DNA of 64,000 nt from Mesostigma viride (GCA_009746045.1 RPFO01002272.1:125001-189000), one strand, 5' to 3'; positions 20,942 through 42,491 are shown, counted from the first letter of the stretch. The notes: a model not told the origin generated them from the letters alone. Made by a program: numbers and translations.

Positions 20942-21880
20942 GGCTGCAAATCGAAAATGGCTGCACACTATCGCACAGTCGCACTGGCCTCGTCGTCGCT
21001 ATATTGCATTACACCGTCAGTAGCACATGCAGCTGGCATTTGCTGGCATTATGCGTTTTGTACCTAGTCCTAGCTGTCTCCTACCGGCCAAAGATTTTGC
21101 AAGGCTTGCGCTTTATGGAAAGAACTGTACGCATCTACTTCTAGTAGTAAAAATCTCAAATGTGCAGTGAACGCGCCGCGCCCAGAACCTGGGCACCGCG
21201 CCAGTGCCCGCTGCCCGCTGGTACCCCCCAAAAATTCTAAGTCCAAACCGCGTATTCTGAAGTAAAGTACGCGTATATACGGCGGAGGCCTTCAGTGTAC
21301 GTTTTCCCGTATTTTTGCGGCTCCGTACGGCGTACTGACCAACCCGGTCCTTAACAAGCACAGGCACCCAGGGGGGGCTTGAGGAGAGGGCCTAGAAGGC
21401 CTGCATGACATATGGGGTGGAGGGTATGTGGCTAGGCTATAGCTGGTGTACACATGGCATCTCAGCAGAGAGTAACTCCCTGCATAGGCATCGCATGGCT
21501 AAATTCTTAATGCATCATCCATGGGAGGTCCCATTGTAGGCTGGGCGCGGCTAAATACTGAAAGCATCATCCATGGGGGCCCGATTATGGGCGCACATGC
21601 GCGTGCATGGGCCACTTGCAAAGGCTAAGCCTATCTAATATACACTACTGGTATATTCCCTATAGTCTGGGGTGGCAGGAGGGGCCTGCCAGGGCTTGTG
21701 GTCAACGTGGAGGACCGCCCCCCTCCAGTATACCGGCTTCCCCCCTGCACGCTGCCGGAGCTGAAGGTAGGTCGGCCATAGCTCTGTATATAGGTTTATT
21801 GCTGGGCCGGCGTTTGCTTTGGTTTTCAAGTGATTTCACTCTGCTGCAAGTAATTATATTTTTAATATATATAATAGGTG

Positions 21881-21990
21881 CATGGTGTATATTAATTTCT
21901 TCTGGGTTCTAGCTTCTTCTTTTCGGGTTTTTCCTTATGTTGCATGCCAATCTCACCTCCGTAAATTATCATTCTCAATGAATATATATA
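21881..21990 (+). mobile_element. LINE family B 3' end, short copy
   Basis: About 110 bp matching the LINE B tail from ATTAATTTCTTC to CATTCTCAATGAATATATA. It directly follows the tail of LINE A copy 3, with a possible short TAGGTG duplication at the ends. Confidence 0.7.
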
Positions 21991-22089
21991 GGTGAAGTAT
22001 AGAACTGCGCATGCGTGCGTGCCACCGCCTTCGCCGCCTTCTCGACCACCCATGCATGTCGGGACAAGGCGGCTCCCCCACCAGTCATG

Positions 22090-22546
22090 CTTACCTTCCT
22101 CTCCCCTCAGTGAGGACGTACAAGAGGCGGTTCCTAGCTCTCTCGACTCTCGTCACAAGAGGTTGCACGACCTCATTCCCCTGAACGCTGGATGACGATC
22201 GACCTGATCGACCCCCGCTCAGCAGCAGCATGCAGCGACGCGACCTGTGGCCGGAATACCTCCGCCACAAGCAGGATCCCTGCCCAAAAGCCCAAGGTAT
22301 ACTACTGGAGGGGCGGGGACCTGATGATCAACCATGCACCAGATGTGCATGGGCGCCCGGCCCCCGCGGGCTACTAGATTAGTTAGCCCTTGTAATCATA
22401 ATTGGTAATCACTGTCGCCATGGATGGCAGCCGATGCCTAGAATGTTCCACGTCACTCAGGGCACGTGCACCGCTAACGCATGGTACTATACACAACCGT
22501 CAACCAGCCTTAGCCTTAACTTAGCCCCACATTAATTAATTAAACA
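22090..22546 (+). mobile_element. ORF1-type retroposon, family C, plus-strand copy
   Basis: This carries the C-terminal part of an ORF1-like protein in two frames: MQRRDLWPEYLRHKQDP, then after a shift QKPKVYYWRGGDLMINH and a stop at 22,375-22,377. WRG with the hydrophobic residues around it is the end of the ORF1 C-terminal domain. The untranslated region runs to a TTAATTAATTAA tail at about 22,533-22,544, shared with an inverted neighbour. Confidence 0.65.
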
Positions 22547-23070
22547 CGTGCTCCCGTTGGGGAGTCACGGTCTCACGGAGCACCGAAGTGCTTTTAATCC
22601 CTGTGTGTGCACAACAGGAGAAAGGGCAGAGACCCCCAGTCTCCTTCATGCCAAAGGTATTGCCACAGCTGCATGCGGGCGCGCTAGCTAAACGGACACG
22701 CTAACGCCGGCAGTCTGTGGGTGCAATAAGACCCATGTATGTGAGCATGGCATTACACGAGCGTGGGCAAGTAATCTGATCGAAGCCAGGACGTAGCATG
22801 GCTGTACAAGGGCTAAGCTAAGGCTATGGCTGGTTGTGTACCGTGCGTTAGCGGTGCACGTGACTAGGTATGGTGGCACAACTAGGCAAACATTCTAAGC
22901 ATATGGCTGCCATGGCGGCAGTGACTACCAATGAAGTCAAGCTAGGGCTATACAAGCTATTCTAGCCCGCTGGGGGCGTCCACATCAAGATAATTTGTGG
23001 TTGATCATCAGGTCCCCGCCCCTCCAGTACACCTTGGGCTTCTGGGGGTCCTGACGTGGCACCCGCGCAG
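22546..23070 (-). mobile_element. ORF1-type retroposon, family C, minus-strand copy
   Basis: Inverted relative to the copy at 22,090. On the minus strand it reads QDPQKPKVYWRGGDLMINH (about 22,995-23,055), followed by an untranslated region of about 450 bp. It ends in the hairpin CTCCCCAACGGGAG (inverse at 22,551-22,564) and the TTAA-repeat tail. The two copies converge on one tail. Confidence 0.65.
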
Positions 23071-24190
23071 TTCTACCTCACCTACCAGGCCCATGAGGGT
23101 AAGGAGCTGGTCCACTTGCATGATCAAGCTCATCGGCAAGGGTGGTTGATGGGTCTCCCCTGGCTTTTTAAGGAAACGACGCAGCACCACTGGGCACTAG
23201 CGGCGAGCGCGGTCGGTGGCCTCCAGTTGTTTTGTCTGGCGAAGCTGTCTTCAAGCTCCTGCAGTTTCGTACTATAGCGATGGCGTCAGTGGTCGAGGCG
23301 GTCGCTAGCTGACCGCAGCAGGTCCGCGTAGGAGTGCGGCGAGAGGCTCATCATCGGCCGCCCGGGTGGGCTGGGCTGCGATGGTGGCCGTCTGCGCTGA
23401 AATCGCTGGGACCTGCGCGGCCAGGGCGTTGGTTTGGGCGGTGATGGCTTCAAGCTTCTTGACGAGCAGGCCGCACTTCGGCCGGCTCCACCTGATTAAT
23501 TACCGGCGAGAGACAAGTGCCGCCTGCGCCTCAGATATGCCTGCACTGAAGTCTGCAGCGCCCTGAACTGAGCTAGGTTGGAGCTAGCTTGTGGACGACC
23601 TTGGTTTCCACATTGGAGACCCCCGGGCCTCAAACCGCACGTGTTGAGCGTCGTGTTCAACGAGGGCAGCTTCTCGGCCAACGGCCAGCTAGGTCACGTG
23701 CTCCTCCAGCACTCCAGCACCAGTTGCTCGGATCGATGTCCTCATGGCAGAGGGAGGGAGCCGATGTGGCTGCCGGCTGCGCAGGCCGGGCTGGCTTGCG
23801 GAGCTTAGCGACGAGGTCGTCGTTAGTGAGCTGGAAGAAGCTGTACAGCGAGGCGAAGTTTGAGCTCTGGCCGGGCGAGGAACCGGCTCTGACCTCTTCA
23901 GGTTTTTGGCAAGGCTGGGCCCACAGGGCCCGCGGAGCTTGCTTTCCTGTGCGTAGAACTGGACTATCTCGGCGCATTCGTCCTTGGTCAGGGCCAGCCA
24001 GTGGCAGAAAGGAAAGAGTTCGTGACCAGTCTAGGTACTGTCGCCATTTGTTTTATCGTAGCAGGGTTTCTTGGGCTCTGGCGAGGCGCTTGGCGATGGG
24101 TTTGCTGGTGATGGGTTTGTGGGCCCAGACGGCTGGCCCGGGCAAGGACAATGGCTAGTGGGTTGGGCTGGGAGCCGGAAAGCTCCTTTT
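23070..24190 (-). pseudogene. Decayed ORF1-like coding sequence
   Basis: The minus strand reads in pieces in several frames: LALTKDECAEIVQFYAQES near the right end, an alanine- and glutamine-rich coiled-coil-like piece (VKKLEAITAQTNALAAQVPA) in the middle, and then the WRG end described in the adjoining element. Order and content fit the N-terminal and coiled-coil part of the same ORF1 as the 22,546-23,070 copy. At least two frameshifts and one stop break it. Confidence 0.4.
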
Positions 24191-24291
24191 CCAAACCTCG
24201 TTTTGCTTTAGGAGTCTGTCATAGCTGCTTGTCACGTGCGTAACTTTTTCGATACTGCGTTCCAGCCGCAACCAATTATACTGGCAAGTGT

Positions 24292-24392
24292 CATCCTGAA
24301 CGACTCCTGAACACGCGGACAAGATAACGGCAGGCTCGAGCTACCATGGTCCGGATTCTCCCGATTTCTGGCCTGCGCTGGTTGTCTCCTTG
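24292..24392 (+). mobile_element. 101-bp SINE-like insert with 14-bp target duplication
   Basis: The insert begins CATCCTGAACGACTC and ends GGTTGTCTCCTTG. It is flanked by ATACTGGCAAGTGT at 24,278-24,291 and 24,393-24,406. Copies or 3' fragments lie at 18,398-18,500, inverted at 24,683-24,755, and as short pieces near 1,862, 50,158 and 57,738. Confidence 0.75.
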
Positions 24393-24682
24393 ATACTGGC
24401 AAGTGTGTCTGAAAAAGGCGCATCGAATGCAAGTGATCTGTCTGAATTCGGGGCTCAGACGCAAAAGATCTGATCTCCGGACGCCGTCAGCCATACGCCG
24501 TCAGCCATTTGGATGGCAGTTTGCTACATTCTGCTTGCCTAGCTCGAAAAAAAAACAGCATGCATGCCTAGCGCGCTCGTATGCCTACGCGTCGATCCGG
24601 CCTAATATAGTATACTGCAGGAGGGCGCACGTGCGCAGATCTCGACCTGCGCAGGCATGCGTGCCACTGACTGAGTCATATA

Positions 24683-24755
24683 TCAAAGAGACAACCAGCG
24701 CAGGCCAGAAATCGGGAGAATCCGGACCATGGTAGCTCGAGCCTGCCGTTATCTA
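24683..24755 (-). mobile_element. SINE-like repeat, inverted 5'-truncated copy
   Basis: The reverse complement of the repeat at 24,292, from its TTGATATA 3' end back to CTCGAGCCTGCCGTTAT. About 290 bp separate it from the forward copy. Confidence 0.8.
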
Positions 24756-25272
24756 TATATGAATATTAACATCCATGCATGCACGTCATGCGTCATGCAT
24801 GCATGCAAAGTAGTGCGCAATAAATGGCAGCTGAAGCATGCATGTGCAGTCCGTCAACGCTAACAAATCAAGTACTTGAAAAACATATAGGTAGCACAAG
24901 TGGGATTAAATATATCGCCCTATATTTATACTACTACATTTCTGGAATAAATAAGAACAGATTTCTGGATAGTTTAGCCAATTACCGGCCAAGTCTTGGC
25001 CAGGTACCCCAGGCCGTATTATGGGTCTTTGCTGAGGCCGCGTCTGGGCCGTAGATATCACAAATAGTAGAGAATGGGCATCCACCCAGTACCGGTCTGT
25101 CTGCCTTGGCGACCCACGTCAGTTTAATGAACATGTGACCTGGCCAGGTGCCTTCCATGGCAACGAGAGAAGGGGGTGATCCCTGGCCCCTTATTGCGGT
25201 GCATCAACCAGGGGTGAAAGGTACCTACGAGTTCACAAGGTTCATACCCCGTGTCTCGTCTATTGGAGGCGC
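24756..25272. other. Interval without a gene
   Basis: Includes a GCATGCATGC-rich patch at 24,773-24,806. Nothing else is recognisable. Confidence 0.5.
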
Positions 25273-25434
25273 ATGAATGAATGAATGAATGAATGAATGA
25301 ATGAATGAATGAATGAATGAATGAATGAATGAATGAATGAATGAATGAATGAATGAATGAATGAATGAATGAATGAATGAATGAATGAATGAATGAATGA
25401 ATGAATGAATGAATGAATGAGTGAATGAATGAAT
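25273..25434. repeat. (ATGA)n microsatellite
   Basis: About 40 nearly perfect ATGA units, followed by a GGATGTATGG degenerate end. Confidence 0.98.
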
Positions 25435-25533
25435 GGATGTATGGAAGAGACTGCGCCTCCTACAAAGTCCGCCAAACTTCACATATGTTAGCCCCATACA
25501 GCTTTAGCGGTCGCACATCCAGATATCTGTATC

Positions 25534-28500
25534 TCACATGGCTTCACCCAACAGGCCATAGGTGGGCAGTACCCCCTCGTCCGGTGCAACGGACGTCCGG
25601 CGAGGGAGACTAGCGGGCGGCCGGGGCTTTGCCGACTTTTTCACACCCTGCGGGGGTGCCTTTGTCGGCGGCGGCAGGACCGGGATGTTCTTGGGCGGGC
25701 CAGCCCTCGCCCTCAACTCTGCCATCGAGATGGAAAAGTAGGCAATGCGCATGCGGTGCCATGTGTACGAGAGGCTGATGCCCTCATTCCCCGCGTCCCT
25801 GGGTCCCGGCCACGCGATGATGGCCGGGTAGGCAAACTCGTGCCGCTTCTCGTGCCACTTTGTCTTCAACCCCGCCACCAGCTCGCTCTCGACATCCAAC
25901 GCGCGCGGCCAGGTCTCTCCATTGTCGTCGCTGAGGCTAAGCCGCAGCGGCGCACGACCCTGCTCATATGTGACCGGGTTATGGGCCAAGACCAGCGTGC
26001 CGGACGCCGGAAGACGGACGGCGTCGATCCCCGAGTTGTTGTTGGGGAGCTTGGTGCGGCGCGGCTGGCTCCACGTGCGCCCGCCATCGGCCGAGTCGGT
26101 GCGCCAGATGCACGCGTCGGGCCCCTTGTTCTTTGTGCGCAGGAACGCGTGCACGTGGCCCGGCGCCGACTCCCATAACGTGGGCTGGTTGATCCCTAAG
26201 TGCTGCCGCACGTCCCACGAGGTCGGACGCAAGTATTCTGAGTGTTTCCAGGTGGCCCCTCGGTCGGTCGAGAGGTCAATGAAGCCCATCCCTTGCTCGG
26301 CGCCCTTCTTGCGAGGGGCAATGCTGCCACCCGCGAGCCATGTCCCGTCGGATAGGACAATCGGCTTGTTCTTGACAGGGCCGCGCCCGCCGTCGCCCGT
26401 GGACCCTGGCACGAGCTCCCAGGGCGCCTCCCAGGTCTCGCCATGGTCGCGCGAACGCGTCACAAGCGTGCGCCAGACGGGGATGTCCTTGCCAACCTGC
26501 CCGGGGCGGCCGCGGCAGCAGCGCACACGTTGGGTGGTAGGGGCACCACAGCAAAGGGTAAGCGAGGGGCTGTAAGAATGAAAATCTGGCAAGCGCGGCG
26601 AGATTTCAGTGGAAGGAAGGGAATGGCAAAGGGGGGGAGAACGGGGGGAGTAGGGGCTTAGGGAGGGGGGGGAGGAGGGGTGTAGAGGCGTAGGGGCGTA
26701 GGGGCATAGGGGCGTAGGGGCGTAGGGGCGTAGGGGCGTAGGGGCGTAGGGGCGTAGGGGCGTAGGGGCGTAGGGGCGTAGGGGCGTAGGGGCGTAGGGG
26801 CGTAGGGGCGTAGGGGCGTAGGGGCGTAGGGGCGCAGGGGAGTAGGGGATTAGGGCAGTAGGAGAGGATGGGAGGGGGGGAGGGGGCAGTAGCAGAGACA
26901 GGCAGCCTCTGATTGTCCTAGGCCCACTTCAGATTGTTAGTACACGAATAATCTCCGTTCTTCTCAATAAGAAAACAGACCAGCCCTTCTCTGGCAGCAA
27001 TCCGTGCCACATCCCCACAAGGCACAAATGGTGAGCTGCCGCGGTCCATGTGGTAGCCTTTGCTCCCCAACCCCGTTCGGCTTACCTTGATGCTTACCTG
27101 GATTTGCTGCTGCATGTCTTGGTCTGAGAATTCCCAGGGGCACAGCGACAGGCGGTCTAAGAACATCCGACCTGCCAGCAATGCTCATGCCCACTGCCAT
27201 TGAACCGCACGTACATGCATCCGCATACCGCTGTTCCACTGACCTTTGCTCCACTAGCAACCAAACCCGACCTTTAAGCACAGGAGCATACCTTGAAGAA
27301 CAGTAGCACGGACGCGCAGTTGAACATAATGCTGCCGTCCTCTGCCACCCCCTCCTGCTCCTCCTCGCAGAAGAGCACAGGGTTCCAGTGCGCAACGTTG
27401 GACACTTTGATGGTGCGCGCCACGCGCCAGCGGGCGTTCGGCCGGTTGGTCAAGTCCAGGCCCTGGTTTGGGGGAGGGTCTACGTTCACCTCATAGAGCT
27501 TGCGGATGCCTGTCCAGATGGTGACATCTGGCGAGCCCTCCTGCGTGGCGTGGGCGTGGGCCGAAAGGCCAGGCCAGCAGTTGGTAGTTGCAGGGAGCAA
27601 GGGGGGGACGGAGGGGGTTCATGGCATGTCCTGACAGGGCTCGCATGCTGTGACAGTAGGCAGCAGGTCCTTGTGCCAAGTAGTAGTGATGCTGTCAGGT
27701 CAGACGGTGCGGACATAAATTCTGAGCAGAAGCCAACGTGTTTGCAGTTTGCAGGCAATGGGTGTGGCTGCGGAGCCCTCGTGAAGCATAGAGACCTACA
27801 GCACAGAGACCTACAGCATTGAGACCTATAGCATAGAGGTCTAGAGCCTAGAGACCTACAGCACAGAGACCTACATCATAGAGACCTACAGCATAGAGAC
27901 CTACAGCATAGACACCTACAGCATAGACACCTACAGCATAGAGACCTACATCATAAAGACCTACAGCATAGAGACCTACAGCATAGAGACCTACAGCATA
28001 GAAACCTACAGCATAGAGACCTACAGCATAGAGACCTACAGCATAGAGACCTACAGCATAGAGACCTACAGCATAGAGACCTACAGCATAGAGACCTACA
28101 GCATAGAGACCTACAGCATAGAGACCAACACCATAGAGACCTACAGCCTAGAGACCTACAGCATAGAGACCTACAGCATAGAGACCTACAGCATAGAGAC
28201 CTACAGCACAGAGACCTACAACACAAAGACCTACAGCATAGACACCTACAGCCTAGACACCTACAGCCTAGAGACCTACAGCATAGAGACCTACAGCATA
28301 GAGACCTACAGCATAGAGACCTACAACATAGAGACCTACAGCCTAGAGACCTACAGCCTAGAGACCTACAGCATAGAGACCTACAGCATAGAGACCTACA
28401 ACATAGAGACCTACAGCATAGAGACCTACAGCACAGAGACCTACAGCATAGAGACCTACAGCATAGAGACCTACAACATAGAAAATATACAGAAAGCGAT

Positions 28501-30620
28501 ACCACGGCACATGTTTAGGAATGGCTTTCTTGACCAATGTCGAGGCACCCCACCTTGACAGTGCCATAATCAAGTCTAACCCCACCATGCGAGGAGTAAC
28601 CAAATTTACCCCCACCATGCTAGGGGCAATCAGGTCTACCTCCACCATGCACCACCGGCGCGGAGCCTGGCTGACAGTGCCATGCACGCCACATTGGCTG
28701 GCGTGTGTTCCCTTCCACCGACACCTGTGGGATCATGTCATGACAACTGTTCTACTCGGTGATGACACACATGCTACTGCGTGCTGATGCCACACAAGCC
28801 ATTACGGCGGTGATGGCTGTGTCGGCAGCGAATGGTGCGCGTGTGCGACCGGCAGGAACAATGGGTGGTGCAAGCCGGCTGGCCGGCAAGCAGGCAGGTA
28901 GACTGGTAGGCGGGTGGGCGGGTGGGCGGGTGGGCGGGTGGGCGGGTGGGCGGGTGGGCGGGTGGGCGGGTGGGCGGGTGGGCGGGTGGGCGGGTGGGCG
29001 GGTGGGCGGGTGGGGGTGGGCGGGTGGGCAGGTGGGCGGGTGGGCGGGTAGGCGGGTAGGCGGGTAGGCGGGTGGGCGGGTGGGCGGGTGGGCGGGTGGG
29101 CGGGTGGGCGGGTGGGCGGGTGGGCGGGTGGGCGGGTGGGCGGGTGGGCGGGTGGGCGGGTGGGCGGGTGGGCGGGTGGGCGGGTGGGCGGGTGGGCGGG
29201 TGGGCGGGTGGGCGGGTGGGCGGGTGGGCGGGTGGGCGGGTGGGCGGGTGGGCGGGTGGGCGGGTGGGCGGGTGGGCGGGTGGGCGGGTGGGCGGGTGGG
29301 CGGGTGGGCGGGTGGGCGGGTGGGCGGGTGGGCGGGTGGGCGGGTGGGCGGGTGGGCGGGTGGGCGGGTGGGCGGGTGGGCGGGTGGGCGGGTGGGCGGG
29401 TGGGCGGGTGGGCGGGTGGGCGGGTGGGCGGGTGGGCGGGTGGGCGGGTGGGCGGGTGGGCGGGTGGGCGGGTGGGCGGGTGGGCGGGTGGGCGGGTGGG
29501 CGGGTGGGCGGGTGGGCGGGTGGGCGGTGGGTGGGTGGGCGGGTGGGCGGGTGGGCGGGTGGGCGGGTGGGTGGGTGGGCAGGTAGGTGGGTAGGCGGGT
29601 AGGCGGGTAGGCAGGTAGGCAGGTAGGCAGGCAGGTTGGCAGGCTGCGGGCTGTGTGTGGGGCAATAGGTGGGAGGGCGAGTTGGTGCATGGCAGTTTCG
29701 AGGTGGCTGGTAAGGTGGGTGGGTTGGTGCAGGGACCAGGTGGTAGACAGTGCTCCCGTTATTGGACCTCGCAGCTGCTGTAGTTAGAGTTGCTTACTTG
29801 CCACTGCTGTTCTGAGGTGGCAGCCAAGAAAAATGATGCTCATGACGTTTCTGTCTTGATCCGAAAATTCTATGAACAATAAAGGCAGGAGCAAGAGGCT
29901 ATAAGCTTTAGGGCAGACCAAACGGATGGCTCGGCACTAACTGGAACCCAAAATGGTCTATAGAGGCAAGCGGAGAGACCAATTAAAAATAGAGGCCGCT
30001 CGTCAGCTGGGCACAACTGCTCCCTAAGGAAGAGTTTCGCGATAAGACACATCATATCATTAAGCATGTTGTTCTGGCTAAGATCAGAATTCGGCGAGTG
30101 CGGTTTCATGGCAGCGGCCTTCTGTAAACCAACTAGGCTGGTCATGGCCTCATGGGTGTCCCCTCGGATGCCCCACGGAGGTCTAGGTCTGCAGCATGCC
30201 AGCATTGCTTACCTTTCGGCCAGCAAACCAGGCAACTAGAACGGTCGCAGGATCAAGGTGCAGCAACGTGGTGGCGTGACACTCCGGTGGTAGAACTTCA
30301 AACTCGAGAATCGTGGCTTTCGCTTTGTTTGCGTTCCAGGTGCCACCGAAAAGAAATTCAGGCCAAGTAAATTTCTTTTTATCGTGCTTTGGATGAGGGT
30401 CGAAGTGAATAAGCAGGCGTCGGTTGCTACGGCTTGTGTCATAATTCTTGACAGGTCCCACCAGGTCGGGTCGGGCAGCAGAACTTGCTGGATCAATGCT
30501 GCGCATTTCCGCCACGGGACTTGGGAGGATGGCAGAGCTCGCTCGAAGGCATAGCATGAAATAAGTTGAAAGTGCTACAATTCCCGCATATCCCCTAGCA
30601 TTCGGCTTTTCGCACTGCAT
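25534..30620 (-). CDS. Sialidase-fold (BNR/Asp-box) protein, probably secreted
   Basis: Three exons join in phase 0 to give 539 residues: 30,620-30,213, 27,540-27,292 and 26,496-25,534, all with GT-AG junctions. The N-terminus (MQCEKPNARGYAG, then a hydrophobic IVALSTYFMLCL stretch) looks like a signal peptide. The first blade has LPPECHATTLLHLD and WFAGRKEGSPDVTIW, the usual start of BNR_2 sialidase-like propellers, and HWNPVLF follows in exon 2. Four Asp boxes lie at residues 234-241 (SRDHGETW), 295-302 (STDRGATW), 354-361 (SADGGRTW) and 408-415 (SDDNGETW). EFAYPAII and SYTWHRMRIAYF close the propeller. The last 50 residues are proline-rich. The family hydrolyses or binds glycans, but substrate and activity are not shown. 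The introns hold three minisatellites. The start is the first ATG that gives the signal-like segment. Confidence 0.88.
26683..26840. repeat. (GGGGCGTA)n minisatellite in a sialidase-gene intron
   Basis: About 19 units of 8 bp. It lies in the second intron, so the transcript carries the C-rich strand. Confidence 0.97.
27779..28482. repeat. 15-bp minisatellite (GAGACCTACAGCATA)n
   Basis: About 47 units with ACA, CCT and ATC variants, in the first intron of the sialidase-like gene. The minus-strand frame CCRSL repeated 30 times is an artefact of the period. Confidence 0.97.
28905..29640. repeat. (GGGCGGGT)n minisatellite
   Basis: About 90 units of 8 bp, nearly perfect between 29,060 and 29,520, with GGCAGGTA variants at the ends. 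It is in the same intron as the 15-bp array. Confidence 0.98.
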
Positions 30621-31680
30621 GGTGCTATGCAAATTGTGACATTGCTATTCTGCCAGGCCGCGATGTGCAGATCCCGGTGCTCGTCGGCAAGCCAATTCGC
30701 ACGGAATTTCCGCAGCCTGTGTAAATGCACCGTTGATGGCGATAGTACTGCTAAACGCAATCCAAAGATCTCTCCTCAAGCTTGTTTGGCATTCGGGTAG
30801 CGGCGAATTCTACATCATAATTTATTCCGCGAGTTATGAAGGTTTTTACGGTGCGCACTGTCCGAAATGAACTTTCACGTGACGCCAAGGTCAGGAAACT
30901 CATACAGTACACCTCTGGCTTTACGCAGTCAGGGAGTCCATCCTGGATTTACGTGCCCGGGCGTGGCCCGACCAGAAATCGAACTGGGACACGGCCAGGC
31001 CAATGTTGGACGTAATACAGTACAGTACATAATCGGGTTGCGCCGCGCTGGCCTGCCAAGGAGGATCGTGGCACCCGAGTGCTTGCAGCCTGCAGGTGAC
31101 AGTTTTACCGATCAGGAATCCCGGAAACGAATGCTCAGGAGTCAGAATGATTCAATTTTACTACTGTACAGCTACTGTAGGGTCGCTTTCGAGATCCCGA
31201 GCAAGCATCGTTGTATACCAGGGAGTTAAACTCAAGCTAGAACTTGTCGAAGATACCGATGCGAGACGGTCGGGTATTTTGTTATGCGACGCTGAGCCAC
31301 CAGTCTGCTTGTCCTGCTTGTCCTGCGTACGGACGTGCAACGAAGCAATTCGTGGAGCGCCGCAAGCCGACCCTACCCGGCCCTTACCCAACTAACTGGA
31401 AAAAGGTCGTCACCGAAATCCATAACGTTCGGTGTGATGCCTTTCGCACCTCTTTCGCGTCGTTGAACGTGAACGTAGGGCGTGGGACGTAGGACGCCAA
31501 TCTAAGCCTGTTGAAGTCGGGAATTTCGTTAATTTCTAGGTTGGTGGCATCTCGATTGGACGCCTGGACGATTTCGTTGTTTGTATCGTGACGAAATATA
31601 TAGAATACATTTTTTGAGGCAAACTGTGAGGAGTCTAAGATTTTGATCGACTGCTGGTTATTCGGTCTGTGCAGGCAGCC
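30621..31680. promoter_or_regulatory. Divergent intergenic region between the sialidase-like gene and HDS
   Basis: About 1.06 kb separates the two start codons, which face away from each other, so both promoters must lie here. The sequence just before the HDS start (CTGTGCAG then GCAGCCATG) could be a splice acceptor, implying a 5'-untranslated exon. I see no defined TATA box or known element. Confidence 0.5.

Positions 31681-42491
<10,811 letters not shown>

Larger units (their letters stand above)
19825..21347 (-). mobile_element. hAT-type DNA transposon, internally deleted
   Basis: The 1,523-bp element begins CCGGGTTGG and ends CCAACCCGG (perfect 9-bp terminal inverted repeats, with imperfect extension), and is flanked by TCCTTAAC at 19,817-19,824 and 21,348-21,355, the 8-bp target duplication typical of hAT. 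The uninterrupted related copy at 3,733-4,175 carries one TCCTTAAC (inverse, 3,987-3,994), which serves as an empty site. Several AAATACGCG-like motifs lie just inside both ends, as subterminal transposase-binding repeats do. The only coding remnant is the transposase N-terminus. Confidence 0.93.
19628..21780 (-). mobile_element. ORF1-type retroposon (family D) inserted in LINE A, itself holding a hAT
   Basis: The insert is flanked by GCTCTGTATATA at 19,616-19,627 and 21,781-21,792 (12-bp target duplication). Read on the minus strand it starts with the last codons of an ORF1-like protein (QRAGGKPVYWRGAVLHVDH, then PDYREYTSSVY and a stop near 21,635). An untranslated region follows, identical in kind to the element at 3,733-4,175, and it ends in the hairpin CTCCCAACGGAG (inverse at 19,653-19,664) and a TTAATTAATTAA tail. 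Without the hAT it would be about 620 bp. No reverse transcriptase lies between ORF1 and the tail. Confidence 0.8.
19399..21880 (+). mobile_element. LINE family A copy 3, split by a 2.15-kb insertion
   Basis: The ORF2 end and untranslated region run from 19,399 to 19,627, break at GCTCTGTATATA, and resume at 21,781 with the same 12 bases and the rest of the tail (TTTGCTTTGG, then GTAATTATATTTTTAATATA). The reading frame is decayed, with small insertions relative to copies 1 and 2. Confidence 0.8.

Noticed and set aside
22090-23070. Twin-primed inversion of a single retroposon
   Set aside because: In twin priming the inverted part lies on the 5' side of the element. Here the two copies meet at their 3' tails.
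25922-26575. Plus-strand 217-residue frame
   Set aside because: It is antisense to the sialidase-like exon, which carries four Asp boxes.
27951-28505. CRISPR-like array (regular 15-bp repeat)
   Set aside because: There are no spacers between repeats; it is a plain intronic minisatellite in a eukaryotic gene.
28752-29690. Proline- and histidine-rich frames of about 300 residues over the GGGCGGGT array
   Set aside because: They are translations of an 8-bp repeat inside an intron of a well-supported minus-strand gene.
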